The position numbers were made by a program, and so were the translations under genes. Source: JAGVSR01 sp963742405 (GTDB lineage: Bacteria; Pseudomonadota; Alphaproteobacteria; Rhizobiales; Hyphomicrobiaceae). Taken from it: DNA of 64,000 nucleotides. Below are positions 54,397 to 63,806 of this stretch, in pieces. The notes under the pieces were generated by a model. The model had not been told where the DNA came from. It saw only the letters and a program-made list of their open reading frames with translations, and searched no databases. Where the stretch lies: contig CAVUMB010000006.1 of the NCBI GenBank assembly GCA_963742405.1, positions 124,001 through 188,000 on the forward strand. Direction: 5' to 3'. Position 1 is the first letter of the stretch. Each line of letters opens with the position of its first letter.

Positions 54397-55113
54397 ATGA
54401 CCGCGCCCGAGCCGAAAGCTGCCCCCGAACAGCTGGTTCTCGATCTGCCGCACCGGCCGGCGCTGGCGCTGGAGGATTTTCTCGTTGGTCCGAGCAACGC
54501 CGCCGCCGTCTCCCTCGTCGACCGCTGGCCCGATTGGACCGCCCGCGCCGCGATCGTCATCGGACCTGCCGGATCGGGCAAAAGCCACCTGACCAATGTC
54601 TGGCGCCTGCGGTCGGGAGCGGGCAGCGTTGCCGCGTCGGCCTTGACCGAAGCGGCCGTGTCTGAAATCGAACGCACTGGCGCGCTTGCCATCGAAGATC
54701 TCGAACGCGGCATTGCTGACGAGCGCGTCTTTTTCCACCTCTTGAACTTGACCAAGGAAAAAGGCCATGCGCTGCTGGCCACGTCGCGCGACGCACCCGG
54801 CGACCTCAGCGTCGCCCTGCCGGATCTGCGCTCACGGCTGCGGGCGCTGCCGATGGTGCGCATCGAACCCCCTGATGATCAGGTTTTGAAAGCTGTGCTG
54901 GTCAAGCTCTTCACCGACCGGCAACTGACGCCCGAACCGCACGTCATCAGTCATTTGGCGCTGCATATGGAGCGGTCGTTCGAAGCCGCCCAGCATCTTG
55001 TCGAAGCCTGCGATCAACTCGCACTGTCGCGGCAGCGCCGCGTCAGCCGCGCCATCGCCGCAGAAGCCCTGGGCCGTTTGCAACAGCCGGCATCGGACGT
55101 TGGCAAGGATTGA
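54397..55113 (+). CDS. hdaA: DnaA-related regulator HdaA
   Basis: 238 residues from the ATG at 54397 (GGAAAG six bases upstream). The N-terminal sliding-clamp-binding peptide is QLVLDLPH, followed by the AAA+ core with Walker A VIGPAGSGKSHL, AIEDLERG at Walker B, and sensor LLATSRDAPGDL. It lacks the DnaA DNA-binding domain IV. It should promote DnaA-ATP hydrolysis after replication starts. It sits 65 bp before ppk. Confidence 0.92.
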   Translation: MTAPEPKAAPEQLVLDLPHRPALALEDFLVGPSNAAAVSLVDRWPDWTARAAIVIGPAGSGKSHLTNVWRLRSGAGSVAASALTEAAVSEIERTGALAIEDLERGIADERVFFHLLNLTKEKGHALLATSRDAPGDLSVALPDLRSRLRALPMVRIEPPDDQVLKAVLVKLFTDRQLTPEPHVISHLALHMERSFEAAQHLVEACDQLALSRQRRVSRAIAAEALGRLQQPASDVGKD

Positions 55114-55178
55114 CCGTCATGTCATCGTCGCATAGTGCGGGCCTTAGTCGTCCGCGTTCAGCAGGTTAAGGATTGGCC

Positions 55179-57377
55179 ATGTCGACCGTGAAGGGCAAAT
55201 CAAAGGCTGCGCCCGTTGCTGACAAAGCTGCGGTGTCCGAGTTGCCTGCTGAGTTGGGCCCGGCCCGCTTCTACAACCGGGAGCTCTCCTGGCTGCAGTT
55301 CAACCGCCGCGTCCTTGAAGAAGCGCGCAACGAAAACCACCCGTTGTTGGAGCGGCTTCGCTTTCTATCGATTTCGGCGTCGAACCTCGACGAATTCTAC
55401 ATGGTGCGCGCCGCCGGCATCTATGGGCAGATCGCGGCTGGAGTGACGACCACAACCCAGGATGGCCTGACGCCCGCCGAACAAATGGCGGCCATCAACA
55501 CATTCGCGGCCGCGCTGGTCGCCGACAAGCAGGCGATCTGGCGCTCGATCCGCACCCAACTCGACGCCAGCGGCCTCAAGATCGTGGAACCGGAAGACCT
55601 CACCGATCGCGAGTTGGTCTGGGTCGAGAATTTGTTTCTCACGCACATTTTCCCGATCCTGACGCCGATTGCGGTCGACCCCGCACATCCCTTCCCCTTT
55701 ATTTTGAACAAGGGCCTGACCATCGCCGTTCAGCTGCAGAACCGGGCGGACGGGAAGGTGATGAGCGGCCTGATCCCCATCCCCAGCCAGCTCGAACGGT
55801 TCATTCGCCTGCGCGCCGAGTTGCAATCCGAAAAGCAAATCCGCTTCATCCAGCTCGAACAGCTGATCGGCATGTTCCTGGAAAAGCTCTTCATGGGCTT
55901 CGAGGTCAAGGCCAAGGGCGCTTTCCGCTTGCTCCGTGACAGCGATATCGAACTGCAGGAAGAAGCCGAAGACCTCGTACGCTCCTACGAGACGCTTCTG
56001 AAGCGGCGCCGACGCGGCGTGGTGATCCGCCTCGAACTCGAAAGCCGCATGCCCGAGCAGCTGCGCCGGCTCGTTGCCGATGAACTCGAAGTTGGCGAGG
56101 AAGCCATCTTCGTCAAGGACGGCGTCCTCGGACTGTCAGACACGAGCCAGCTGCTCGTCTCGGACCGCCCCGATCTTCTTTTCAAGCCGTTTAACATCCG
56201 CTTCCCCGAACGCATCCGCGAATTCAACGGCGATTGCTTTGCTGCGATCAGCAAAAAGGACATCGTCGTCCATCACCCTTACGAAAGCTTCGACGTCGTG
56301 GTGCAGTTCCTGCGCCAGGCCGTCAACGATCCCAACGTAATGGCGATCAAATGGACGCTCTATCGCACGTCGCGCGACAGCCCCATCGTACAGGCATTGA
56401 AGGAAGCCGTTGAAGCCGGCAAGTCCGTGACCGCTGTGGTCGAACTCAAAGCCCGCTTCGATGAAGCAGCCAACATTCGTTGGGCGCGCGATTTGGAAAA
56501 CGCCGGCGTGCACGTGGTCTATGGCTTCATTGAACTGAAGACCCATGCCAAGCTTGGCGTCGTTGTCCGCCGCGAAGGCTCCGAACTTGCCACTTACTGC
56601 CACATCGGCACCGGCAACTATCATCCGCAAACGGCCCGCGTTTACACCGATTTGTCGCTGTTCACGCGCGATCCCATCATTGCGCGCGACGTGACGCGCA
56701 TCTTGAACTTCGTCACCGGCTACGGCAGTCCGGGTGAATTGGAAGTGATGTCGGCCAGTCCCAACGGCATCCGGCAAACCATTCTGACCCACATTCGCGA
56801 CGAGATCGCCCATGCCAAGGCCGGCCGCCCCGCCGGCATCTGGATGAAGATGAATTCACTCGTCGATGCCCAGATCATTGATGCGCTTTACGAAGCCAGC
56901 AACGCCGGCGTGTCGATCGACATCATCTGCCGCGGCGTGTGCTGTCTGCGTCCCGGCGTCAAGGGGCTTTCCGACAACATTCGCGTCAAGAGTATAATCG
57001 GACGCTTCCTCGAACACGCGCGCATTTACTGCTTCGGCCGCGGTGAAACGTTGCCTTCGCCCAAGGCCGCGGTCTACATCTCCTCCGCCGATATGATGCC
57101 GCGCAATCTTGATCGCCGCGTCGAGGCGATGCTTCCGATTCTGAATTCGACTGTGCACGAACAGGTCCTCAACCAGATCATGGTCGCCAACTTGATGGAC
57201 AATCAGCAAAGCTGGCGCATCCTGTCCGATGGGGGTTCGGAACGGATCGGCCCGGCCCCCACGGAAGCCCCCTTCAATGCCCACAAGTACTTCATGGTCA
57301 ATCCGAGCCTGTCCGGCCGCGGCCAAGCCCTGAAAACGAACTCGCCGCCCAAGTTCCGCGTTAGAGGTGCGGATTGA
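55179..57377 (+). CDS. ppk: Polyphosphate kinase 1
   Basis: 732 residues from the ATG at 55179 (AAGGA six bases upstream). It polymerises phosphate from ATP. NRELSWLQFNRRVLEEA marks the N-terminal domain; the autophosphorylated histidine lies in ELKTHAKLGVVVRRE, with YCHIGTGNYHPQTARVYTD and SADMMPRNLDRRVE in the C-terminal domains. The stop overlaps a TTG of the ppx frame. Confidence 0.96.
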   Translation: MSTVKGKSKAAPVADKAAVSELPAELGPARFYNRELSWLQFNRRVLEEARNENHPLLERLRFLSISASNLDEFYMVRAAGIYGQIAAGVTTTTQDGLTPAEQMAAINTFAAALVADKQAIWRSIRTQLDASGLKIVEPEDLTDRELVWVENLFLTHIFPILTPIAVDPAHPFPFILNKGLTIAVQLQNRADGKVMSGLIPIPSQLERFIRLRAELQSEKQIRFIQLEQLIGMFLEKLFMGFEVKAKGAFRLLRDSDIELQEEAEDLVRSYETLLKRRRRGVVIRLELESRMPEQLRRLVADELEVGEEAIFVKDGVLGLSDTSQLLVSDRPDLLFKPFNIRFPERIREFNGDCFAAISKKDIVVHHPYESFDVVVQFLRQAVNDPNVMAIKWTLYRTSRDSPIVQALKEAVEAGKSVTAVVELKARFDEAANIRWARDLENAGVHVVYGFIELKTHAKLGVVVRREGSELATYCHIGTGNYHPQTARVYTDLSLFTRDPIIARDVTRILNFVTGYGSPGELEVMSASPNGIRQTILTHIRDEIAHAKAGRPAGIWMKMNSLVDAQIIDALYEASNAGVSIDIICRGVCCLRPGVKGLSDNIRVKSIIGRFLEHARIYCFGRGETLPSPKAAVYISSADMMPRNLDRRVEAMLPILNSTVHEQVLNQIMVANLMDNQQSWRILSDGGSERIGPAPTEAPFNAHKYFMVNPSLSGRGQALKTNSPPKFRVRGAD

Positions 57378-57391
57378 AGCAAGGATCCGAA

Positions 57392-58933
57392 GTGACGAGC
57401 CTGATGCAGATGCTTGGTGGTGCCAGTCGCCCGCGTGAGTTGGAGCCGATTGGGGTCATCGACATCGGATCGAACTCTGTTCGCCTGGTCGTCTATGAAG
57501 GCGCCGTTCGTTCGCCGACGCCACTTTTCAACGAAAAGGTCTTGTGTGGGCTTGGCCGAACGGTTGCCACGACCGGCCGTTTGGGCGCCGAAGCGATCGA
57601 GCGGACGATTGCCGCGCTGACGCGGTTCCGCGCCGTCGCACGAATACTAAAGGTCAAGAACCTTAAGGCCTTCGCCACCGCCGCTGTCCGCGATGCCGGT
57701 GACGGAGCGGTCTTCATCGGTCGCGCCGAGAAGGCCTGCGGCGTGAAAATCGAAATTCTCTCTGGTCAGCGCGAGGCCGAACTCGCGGCTGAAGGCATTC
57801 GCATGGGCTTCATCAAGCCCGACGGGTTTGCCGGCGACCTGGGGGGCGGTAGCCTCGAACTCATTGATGTGGGCGGCGACAAGCTGAACGAAGCCGTGAC
57901 GCTGCCGCTTGGCGGCCTGCGCCTCATTGATCAGACCGGTGGCAAGATCGACGATGCCGCCAAGATTGCCGACGATCATTTGGAACGGATCAGCTGGCTC
58001 TCCAAGGGACGTGGCCGGCCGTTCTACGCCGTCGGTGGCACGTGGCGGGCGCTTGCCAAGCTGCACATGGAGCAGACGCAATATCCGCTGCGCATCATGC
58101 AAGGCTACACAATCCCCACCCGCGATGCGATCCAGTTCTGTGAGAGTGTGCGCCGGACGAGGAAAATCGCGGCCCTTCCGGGCATCGAGGAAGTCGCCCG
58201 CGCCCGCCGCGAGGCGTTGCCCTACGGCGCTCTTGTCCTGGAGCGCCTGCTTCGGCAATTGCAGCCGTCGGGCGTGATCTTTTCGGTTCATGGCGTGCGC
58301 GAAGGTCTGCTCTACGGCTTGCTGCCGCCGCACGAGCGCGCCAAGGATCCGCTTCTGAGCTTTTGCGAGGAACTGGCACTCCAACGCTCGCGCTCGGTCG
58401 CGCATGCGTTTGAATTATGCGACTGGACCGATCAGATCTTCGACAACCAGGACAGTCCCGACGAAACCCCCGAAGAGCGCCGCTTGCGTCACGCGGCCTG
58501 CCTCCTCTCCGACATCGGCTGGCGAGTTCACCCCGACTATCGCGGCGAACAGAGCCTCGACAAAATCGCCCATGCCGGCATGTCCGGCATCGATCACCCT
58601 GGCCGTATCTTTCTCGGCCTGACGGTGTTCTTCCGCCATGCAGGTGCCCAGAGCACAGGCACCGACGGGCTGCCCGAGCAGTTGCTGTCGCGGATCGATC
58701 GGCGCATGTTGAAGCGCGCCCGGATCATCGGCGGCGCGTTGAGAGCCGCCCACATGATATCCATCGGTATGCCGGGCATCATCGACGAGACGCAGCTCGA
58801 ATTTCACGCCGACAAGCTGACACTGGTGCTGCCCAGGCAGCACGCCGACCTCGACGGCGAGCGCCTGCGCCGCCGCTTCGAAAGCCTCGCCGCCGTTCTT
58901 GGTCGCGTTGGCGAAGTTCGCATCGCCAACTGA
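57392..58933 (+). CDS. ppx: Exopolyphosphatase / guanosine pentaphosphatase family protein
   Basis: 513 residues from a GTG at 57392 with AAGGA six bases upstream; the frame is open back to a TTG overlapping the ppk stop. ASKHA-fold motifs: VIDIGSNSVRLVVYEG (phosphate 1), GDLGGGSLELIDV and VGGTWRALAKLH. The C-terminal HD-like part includes LRHAACLLSDIGWRVHPDYRG. It degrades polyphosphate from the end, opposing ppk in the same operon. Confidence 0.93.
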   Translation: MTSLMQMLGGASRPRELEPIGVIDIGSNSVRLVVYEGAVRSPTPLFNEKVLCGLGRTVATTGRLGAEAIERTIAALTRFRAVARILKVKNLKAFATAAVRDAGDGAVFIGRAEKACGVKIEILSGQREAELAAEGIRMGFIKPDGFAGDLGGGSLELIDVGGDKLNEAVTLPLGGLRLIDQTGGKIDDAAKIADDHLERISWLSKGRGRPFYAVGGTWRALAKLHMEQTQYPLRIMQGYTIPTRDAIQFCESVRRTRKIAALPGIEEVARARREALPYGALVLERLLRQLQPSGVIFSVHGVREGLLYGLLPPHERAKDPLLSFCEELALQRSRSVAHAFELCDWTDQIFDNQDSPDETPEERRLRHAACLLSDIGWRVHPDYRGEQSLDKIAHAGMSGIDHPGRIFLGLTVFFRHAGAQSTGTDGLPEQLLSRIDRRMLKRARIIGGALRAAHMISIGMPGIIDETQLEFHADKLTLVLPRQHADLDGERLRRRFESLAAVLGRVGEVRIAN

Positions 58934-58947
58934 CGGGGGAGGGGCAC

Positions 58948-59856
58948 TTGGCCGACGATCCCTACACCGTTCTGGGCGTCCAGCGGACGGCCACCGACGA
59001 CGAAATCCGCCGCCGATACCGGCAATTGGTCAAGGAACTCCACCCCGACATCAATCCCGACAAAGCCGCCGAAGAGCGCTTTAAGAAAGTCACCGTCGCC
59101 TTCGACATCGTCGGTGATCCGGTGAAACGAAAGGCGTTCGATCGCGGTGAGATCGATGGTGCAGGCGACCCGCGGCGGCCCACGGGACCGCGGCCGGATG
59201 CGGGCGGGGCTGGAAACACTGCCGGCGGTGCGCGCTGGAACACCGGCTTCGGCGGCTTCGATTTGGAAGACCCATTCGGCGACATATTTGCCGGCTTCCG
59301 CGGCGCCGGTGCGCAAACCCGCCCGCGCCGCGGGCCGGACGCACGCTACACGATCGATCTGGAGTTCAGCGAAGCCGCACTTGGTGCCCGCAAGCGTGTG
59401 ACCATGCCCGGCGGGGAGACGCTCGACTTGAATGTTCCCTCGGGCGTTGTCGAAGGTCAGGTGCTGCGTCTCAAGGGCAAGGGCCAGCCGGGTCAGAATG
59501 GCGGGCCGGCCGGCGACGCGCTGGTCGAGGTGCGCGTCAAGCCACACCCGTCATTCAAGCGCATCGGTGATGACGTCACGATCGATGTGCCGCTGACGCT
59601 TGATGAAGCCGTGCTCGGGGCCAAGGTCGAAATTCCAACGCTCACCGGCCGGGTCCAACTCACCATTCCGCCCGGGACAAGCTCCGGCAAGGTGTTCCGC
59701 TTGAAGGGCAAGGGGATTGCGAACGCCACGGCGGGAACATCGGGCGACCAGATGGTGACGGTCAGGATGGTGCTGCCCGATCCGATCGACGATGAACTGG
59801 TGGCGTTTCTAAAAGAGTGGCGCGAAACCCACCGCTACGATCCTGGTCGAAAATAA
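58948..59856 (+). CDS. DnaJ-type co-chaperone without zinc finger (CbpA/DjlA-like)
   Basis: 302 residues from a TTG at 58948, chosen because GGGGGAGGGG lies just upstream and the J domain begins at once (DDPYTVLGVQRTATDDEIRR). HPD is present in LVKELHPDINPDK. A Gly-rich linker with GFGGFDLEDPFGDIFAG follows, then two beta-barrel client domains (GGETLDLNVPSGVVEGQVLRLKG, VEIPTLTGRVQLTIPPGTSSG). No CxxCxGxG repeats. It stimulates DnaK ATPase. Confidence 0.9.
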   Translation: MADDPYTVLGVQRTATDDEIRRRYRQLVKELHPDINPDKAAEERFKKVTVAFDIVGDPVKRKAFDRGEIDGAGDPRRPTGPRPDAGGAGNTAGGARWNTGFGGFDLEDPFGDIFAGFRGAGAQTRPRRGPDARYTIDLEFSEAALGARKRVTMPGGETLDLNVPSGVVEGQVLRLKGKGQPGQNGGPAGDALVEVRVKPHPSFKRIGDDVTIDVPLTLDEAVLGAKVEIPTLTGRVQLTIPPGTSSGKVFRLKGKGIANATAGTSGDQMVTVRMVLPDPIDDELVAFLKEWRETHRYDPGRK

Positions 59857-59858
59857 AT

Positions 59859-61019
59859 TCAGGTCTCGGCACGGCCGGGCAGGACCATGACTTCGCCGCC
59901 GGCGAGCGTTAAGGCCAGTTCGCCGCGCTTCAACCGTAGCGCGTCTTCCCCGAACAACTGCCGGCGCCAACCCTTGAGAGCCATGACATCGGGCTCGTCT
60001 TCGGCCGCAATGCGTTCCAGTTCTTCTGCATCCGCGATCAGGCGCGGCGCGACGCGGTGTTTGGCTGCGGCGGCCTTCAGCAGCACCTTCAGCAGTTCGA
60101 TCGTCGCGCCGGCTTCCGCCGATACCTGGCGCGAATGGTTCATCTGCGGCAACGATTTCGGATCGCACGCGAGACCGGCTTTCACCGCGTCCATAATTTC
60201 CTTCGCCCGCTGCGAACGCGAAAAGCCATCGCTGAGCGTCCTCAATCCGCCAAGCTGCTCCGGCGTGGTCGGCATCTGGTTGGCAATGTCATAGAGCGCT
60301 TCATCGCGCAGTACGCGGCTGCGCGGTACGTTCTGCGCCTGCGCCGCCCGTTCCCGCCATGCGGCCAGTTCGATCAGAACGCCGAACGACTTGCGGTTTT
60401 TGGTCCGCATCTTGAGCCGCTTCCAGGCATCCTCCGGCCGCGTTTCATACGTTTCCGGATGCGTCAGGTCGGCCATTTCCTCGCTGACCCAAGACGTCCG
60501 CCCGCTCTCGTCAAGCTTGGAACGAAGGTGACGATAGACATCCCGTAGATGCGTCACATCGCCAAGCGCATAAACCAGCTGCTTGTCGGTCAATGGCCGC
60601 CGGCTCCAGTCCGTAAAGCGCGACGACTTGTCGATGTCGTGGCCTGTGATGTCTTTGACGAGATTGACGTAGCTGACGCTGTCGCCATAGCCGCAGACGG
60701 ACGCGGCGACCTGCGTATCGAAAATCGGCGTCGGGATGAGCCCGGCTTCCGAATACATGATCTCGATGTCCTGCCGGGCCGCGTGAAAGACCTTGGTGAT
60801 GCGATCGTTCGCCATCAGTTCGTAGAACGGCGCAAGGTCGATCCCCGCCGCCATCGGGTCGACGATGGCTTCGACGGTATCGGACGCGATCTGGACGAGA
60901 CATAGCTCGGGCCAGAAGGTCTGCTCGCGCATGAACTCCGTGTCGACCGTGATAAACTCGGCTGAAACGAGACGCTGGCAGACTTGGGCGAGATCGGATG
61001 TGGACGTAACGAGATGCAT
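59859..61019 (-). CDS. rnd: Ribonuclease D
   Basis: 386 residues. The DEDD exonuclease residues appear in FITVDTEFMREQTF, KVFHAARQDIE and YALGDVTHLRDVY. A HRDC domain lies near residues 210-285 and a second helical domain follows. It trims the 3' ends of tRNA precursors and other small RNAs. It runs convergently to the DnaJ-type gene with only a few bases between the stops. Confidence 0.95.
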   Translation of the reverse strand: MHLVTSTSDLAQVCQRLVSAEFITVDTEFMREQTFWPELCLVQIASDTVEAIVDPMAAGIDLAPFYELMANDRITKVFHAARQDIEIMYSEAGLIPTPIFDTQVAASVCGYGDSVSYVNLVKDITGHDIDKSSRFTDWSRRPLTDKQLVYALGDVTHLRDVYRHLRSKLDESGRTSWVSEEMADLTHPETYETRPEDAWKRLKMRTKNRKSFGVLIELAAWRERAAQAQNVPRSRVLRDEALYDIANQMPTTPEQLGGLRTLSDGFSRSQRAKEIMDAVKAGLACDPKSLPQMNHSRQVSAEAGATIELLKVLLKAAAAKHRVAPRLIADAEELERIAAEDEPDVMALKGWRRQLFGEDALRLKRGELALTLAGGEVMVLPGRAET

Positions 61020-61126
61020 CTCCGGCCTGTATACAACAGAATGTGGCTCGGGGAAGCCTCGGCGTGGAGGCGACCACAGACGGAGATGGTCACACTCAGC
61101 GATCGGCCACCGGAAATCGCGACGGA

Positions 61127-61372
61127 TCAGCCGCTATGGTCGTCCTGCATCCCGTGCGCGGCCTTGAACATGGTCATTTCGCGCCGGATCTGTTCAACGA
61201 CGCGGGCCAGATCACCGAGGCTATGCGCACCGGGATCGGCAAGAACCATGCGCAACTCGCGGGCTAGTGGGTGCTCGGCTTCCGCATCAGCCGCACTGCC
61301 GTTCCCCGCCGGGCTTGGCTGGTTCGCCGACAGGGTCGCCAGCGACGCAACATCAATGGTTTCGGTCGTCAT
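61127..61372 (-). CDS. Small acidic protein of unknown function
   Basis: 81 residues from the ATG at 61372 (MTTETIDVASLATLSANQPS ...). The C-terminal half is a plausible amphipathic helix (HSLGDLARVVEQIRREMTMF) ending KAAHGMQDDHSG. The frame is open much further upstream, toward aspS, but that stretch has no start signals. Not recognised. It lies between the divergent rnd and aspS genes. Confidence 0.5.
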   Translation of the reverse strand: MTTETIDVASLATLSANQPSPAGNGSAADAEAEHPLARELRMVLADPGAHSLGDLARVVEQIRREMTMFKAAHGMQDDHSG

Positions 61373-61614
61373 GGTTCGATATCTCAATTCGCCAGCGGCT
61401 GCGTTCGTGCCGAACCGCAGCTGCCGCGACCCCCGCCGCATACCGCACAGGATGCCGTCGCCTTGGTAAAGGTTCCGTAAATGGAGCGTTCTAACAAATC
61501 CCTCCACGGGCAGCCGGGTAGGCCCCGCGCGCGCCCTGTCCGGCTTGACATTGACTATACCGCATGCGCTTCTCCGGCCCGATTTTCCCCCAACTCGAAA
61601 CAGGACTTTGGGCC

Positions 61615-63432
61615 ATGACCGCGGCCAGAATTCACCGTTACAGATCAACCACCTGCGGCGGTTTGCGCAGCTCAGATATCGGCGGCGTCGCGCGCCTGTC
61701 GGGCTGGGTGCACCGCGTTCGCGACCACGGCGGCGTGCTGTTCATCGACTTGCGCGATCACTACGGCATCACCCAGGTCGTCGCCGATCCCGACACGCAA
61801 GCTTTCAAAACCGCCGAATCATTGCGGTCGGAATGGGTCGTCCGCATCGACGGCAAGGTTCGCCCGCGACCCGACGGCACCACCAACGCCGACCTCGCGA
61901 CCGGCGAAATAGAGGTTTATGCAACTGAAATCGAGATTCTTTCGGAGGCCAAGGAATTGCCGGTTCCCGTCTTCGGCGAGCCCGATTATCCCGAAGACCT
62001 GCGGCTCCAGTATCGGTTTCTCGACCTGCGCCGCGAAAGCCTGCACGCCATCATCATGAAGCGGCTCGAAATCACCAAGTCGATGCGTCGTCACATGTAT
62101 GACGCGGGCTTCAACGAATTTCCAACGCCGATCCTGACCGCGTCCTCGCCAGAAGGCGCGCGCGATTTCCTTGTGCCCTCGCGCATTCATCCGGGTAAAT
62201 TCTACGCCCTGCCGCAGGCCCCGCAGCAATACAAGCAGCTGCTGATGGTCTCCGGCTTCGACCGCTATTTCCAGATCGCGCCGTGCTTCCGCGACGAAGA
62301 CCCGCGCGCCGACCGCCTGCCGGGCGAGTTCTACCAGCTCGACGTTGAAATGAGCTTCGTCGAGCAGGATGACATTTTCCAGACGATGGAGCCGATCCTC
62401 ACGCGCATCTTTGAGGAATTTTCAGACGGCAAAGCTGTGACCAACGGCTGGCCGCGCATCCCCTACGACGAGGCGATCGCGAAATACGGCTCCGATAAGC
62501 CCGATCTGCGCAACCCGATCGAAATGCAGGACGTGACCGAGCACTTCCGCGGCTCCGGCTTCAAAGTCTTCGCCGGCATGATTGAGAAGGACCCCAAGGT
62601 CCGCGTCTGGGCGATCCCAGCCCCGACCGGCGGCTCCAGAGCGTTTTGCGACCGCATGAACTCTTGGGCACAAGGCGAAGGCCAGCCGGGGTTGGGGTAC
62701 ATTTTCTGGCGCGAGGAAGAGGGCGCGGCAGGCGCCGGCCCCGTCGCCAAGAACATCGGACCGGAACGCGCCGCAGCCATTCAGGCACAACTTGGCCTCA
62801 AGACGAGCGACGCTGTCTTTTTCACCGCCGGCAACCCGGCCAACTTCTACAAGTTCGCAGGCAATGCCCGCGATCGCGTCGGTCACGAGTTGAAACTCAT
62901 CGACGAGAACCGCTTCGCGCTGGCCTGGATCGTCGATTTCCCGTTCTACGAATGGAACGAGGAAGAAAAGAAAATCGACTTCTCGCATAACCCGTTCTCG
63001 ATGCCGAAGGGCGGTCACGCGGCGCTCGAAGCGGCCGAGAAAGAGGGGCGTGACGCGCTGCTGGCTCTCAAAGCCAATCAATACGACATCGTTTGCAACG
63101 GCTACGAAATCGCATCGGGCTCGGTGCGTAATCACCTGCCCGAAACCATGGTCAAAGCATTCGAAATTACGGGGCTGTCGCGCGCCGACGTCGAAGCTCG
63201 CTTCGGCGGCCTCTATCGCGCGTTTCAATACGGGGCCCCGCCGCATGGCGGCATGGCAGCGGGCATCGAACGTGTCGTCATGTTGTTGACCGGCTGCAAG
63301 ACCGTGCGCGAGGTGGCCCTGTTCCCGATGAACCAGCAAGCCGCCGACCTGCTCATGAATGCACCGTCCGAAGCCGCGCCGAAGCAACTGCGCGAACTCT
63401 CCATCCGCGTGGTGGCGCCGGAGAAGAAGTAA
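61615..63432 (+). CDS. aspS: Aspartyl-tRNA synthetase (bacterial type)
   Basis: 605 residues from the ATG at 61615 (AGGA nine bases upstream). N-terminal anticodon-binding OB fold (RLSGWVHRVRDHGGVLFIDLRD), class II motif 2 FRDEDPRADRLPGEFYQLD, the bacterial GAD insertion, and motif 3 AFQYGAPPHGGMAAGIERVVM. Whether it is discriminating or also charges tRNA-Asn cannot be told by eye. A strong shared terminator follows. Confidence 0.97.
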   Translation: MTAARIHRYRSTTCGGLRSSDIGGVARLSGWVHRVRDHGGVLFIDLRDHYGITQVVADPDTQAFKTAESLRSEWVVRIDGKVRPRPDGTTNADLATGEIEVYATEIEILSEAKELPVPVFGEPDYPEDLRLQYRFLDLRRESLHAIIMKRLEITKSMRRHMYDAGFNEFPTPILTASSPEGARDFLVPSRIHPGKFYALPQAPQQYKQLLMVSGFDRYFQIAPCFRDEDPRADRLPGEFYQLDVEMSFVEQDDIFQTMEPILTRIFEEFSDGKAVTNGWPRIPYDEAIAKYGSDKPDLRNPIEMQDVTEHFRGSGFKVFAGMIEKDPKVRVWAIPAPTGGSRAFCDRMNSWAQGEGQPGLGYIFWREEEGAAGAGPVAKNIGPERAAAIQAQLGLKTSDAVFFTAGNPANFYKFAGNARDRVGHELKLIDENRFALAWIVDFPFYEWNEEEKKIDFSHNPFSMPKGGHAALEAAEKEGRDALLALKANQYDIVCNGYEIASGSVRNHLPETMVKAFEITGLSRADVEARFGGLYRAFQYGAPPHGGMAAGIERVVMLLTGCKTVREVALFPMNQQAADLLMNAPSEAAPKQLRELSIRVVAPEKK

Positions 63433-63444
63433 CGGTCAATCGAC

Positions 63445-63478
63445 AAAAAAGCCCGGCCGAGTCTTGCCTCGGCCGGGC
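63445..63478. terminator. Bidirectional terminator between aspS and the small secreted protein gene
   Basis: A perfect 11-bp stem GCCCGGCCGAG / CTCGGCCGGGC with a TCTTGC loop. AAAAAA on its left gives TTTTTT on the minus strand for the convergent gene; the right side, GTTAATT, is weaker for aspS. Confidence 0.85.
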
Positions 63479-63497
63479 GTTAATTGGAGGGGGCGTT

Positions 63498-63806
63498 TTA
63501 GTTGATAAACGCCGGCAGGTCGCGCGGCGGCATCTTGACGGCAACCGTGGTCGGCTTGCCATCGCGCATGGCGCTTGCAACCCAATGGCCCGAACCCGAC
63601 TGGCTGAATTCCGACGTGACGATGTAACCACGTCCGGCTGCGATGCGACGCAGCTGCCCCTGATGGGCCTGCGCTGTAAGTTGCGCGGTGAATTCACGAG
63701 CCGTGGCGCCAGAATTTGACGACGTATCGGCCGACGTATCTGCGGCAACAGCCGGCAGCGCCGCGGCAGCGGCCATGGCAACGGCAAGTGCGATCGTGCG
63801 AATCAT
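63498..63806 (-). CDS. Small secreted protein of unknown function
   Basis: 102 residues with a clear signal peptide (IALAVAMAAAAALPAVAAD). The mature part has one repeated Thr/Ser/Ala stretch and a beta-rich end (GYIVTSEFSQSGSGHWVASA). No family recognised. It ends at the shared terminator with aspS. Its promoter should lie in the last 190 bp of the window, in which I saw no gene. Confidence 0.7.
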   Translation of the reverse strand: MIRTIALAVAMAAAAALPAVAADTSADTSSNSGATAREFTAQLTAQAHQGQLRRIAAGRGYIVTSEFSQSGSGHWVASAMRDGKPTTVAVKMPPRDLPAFIN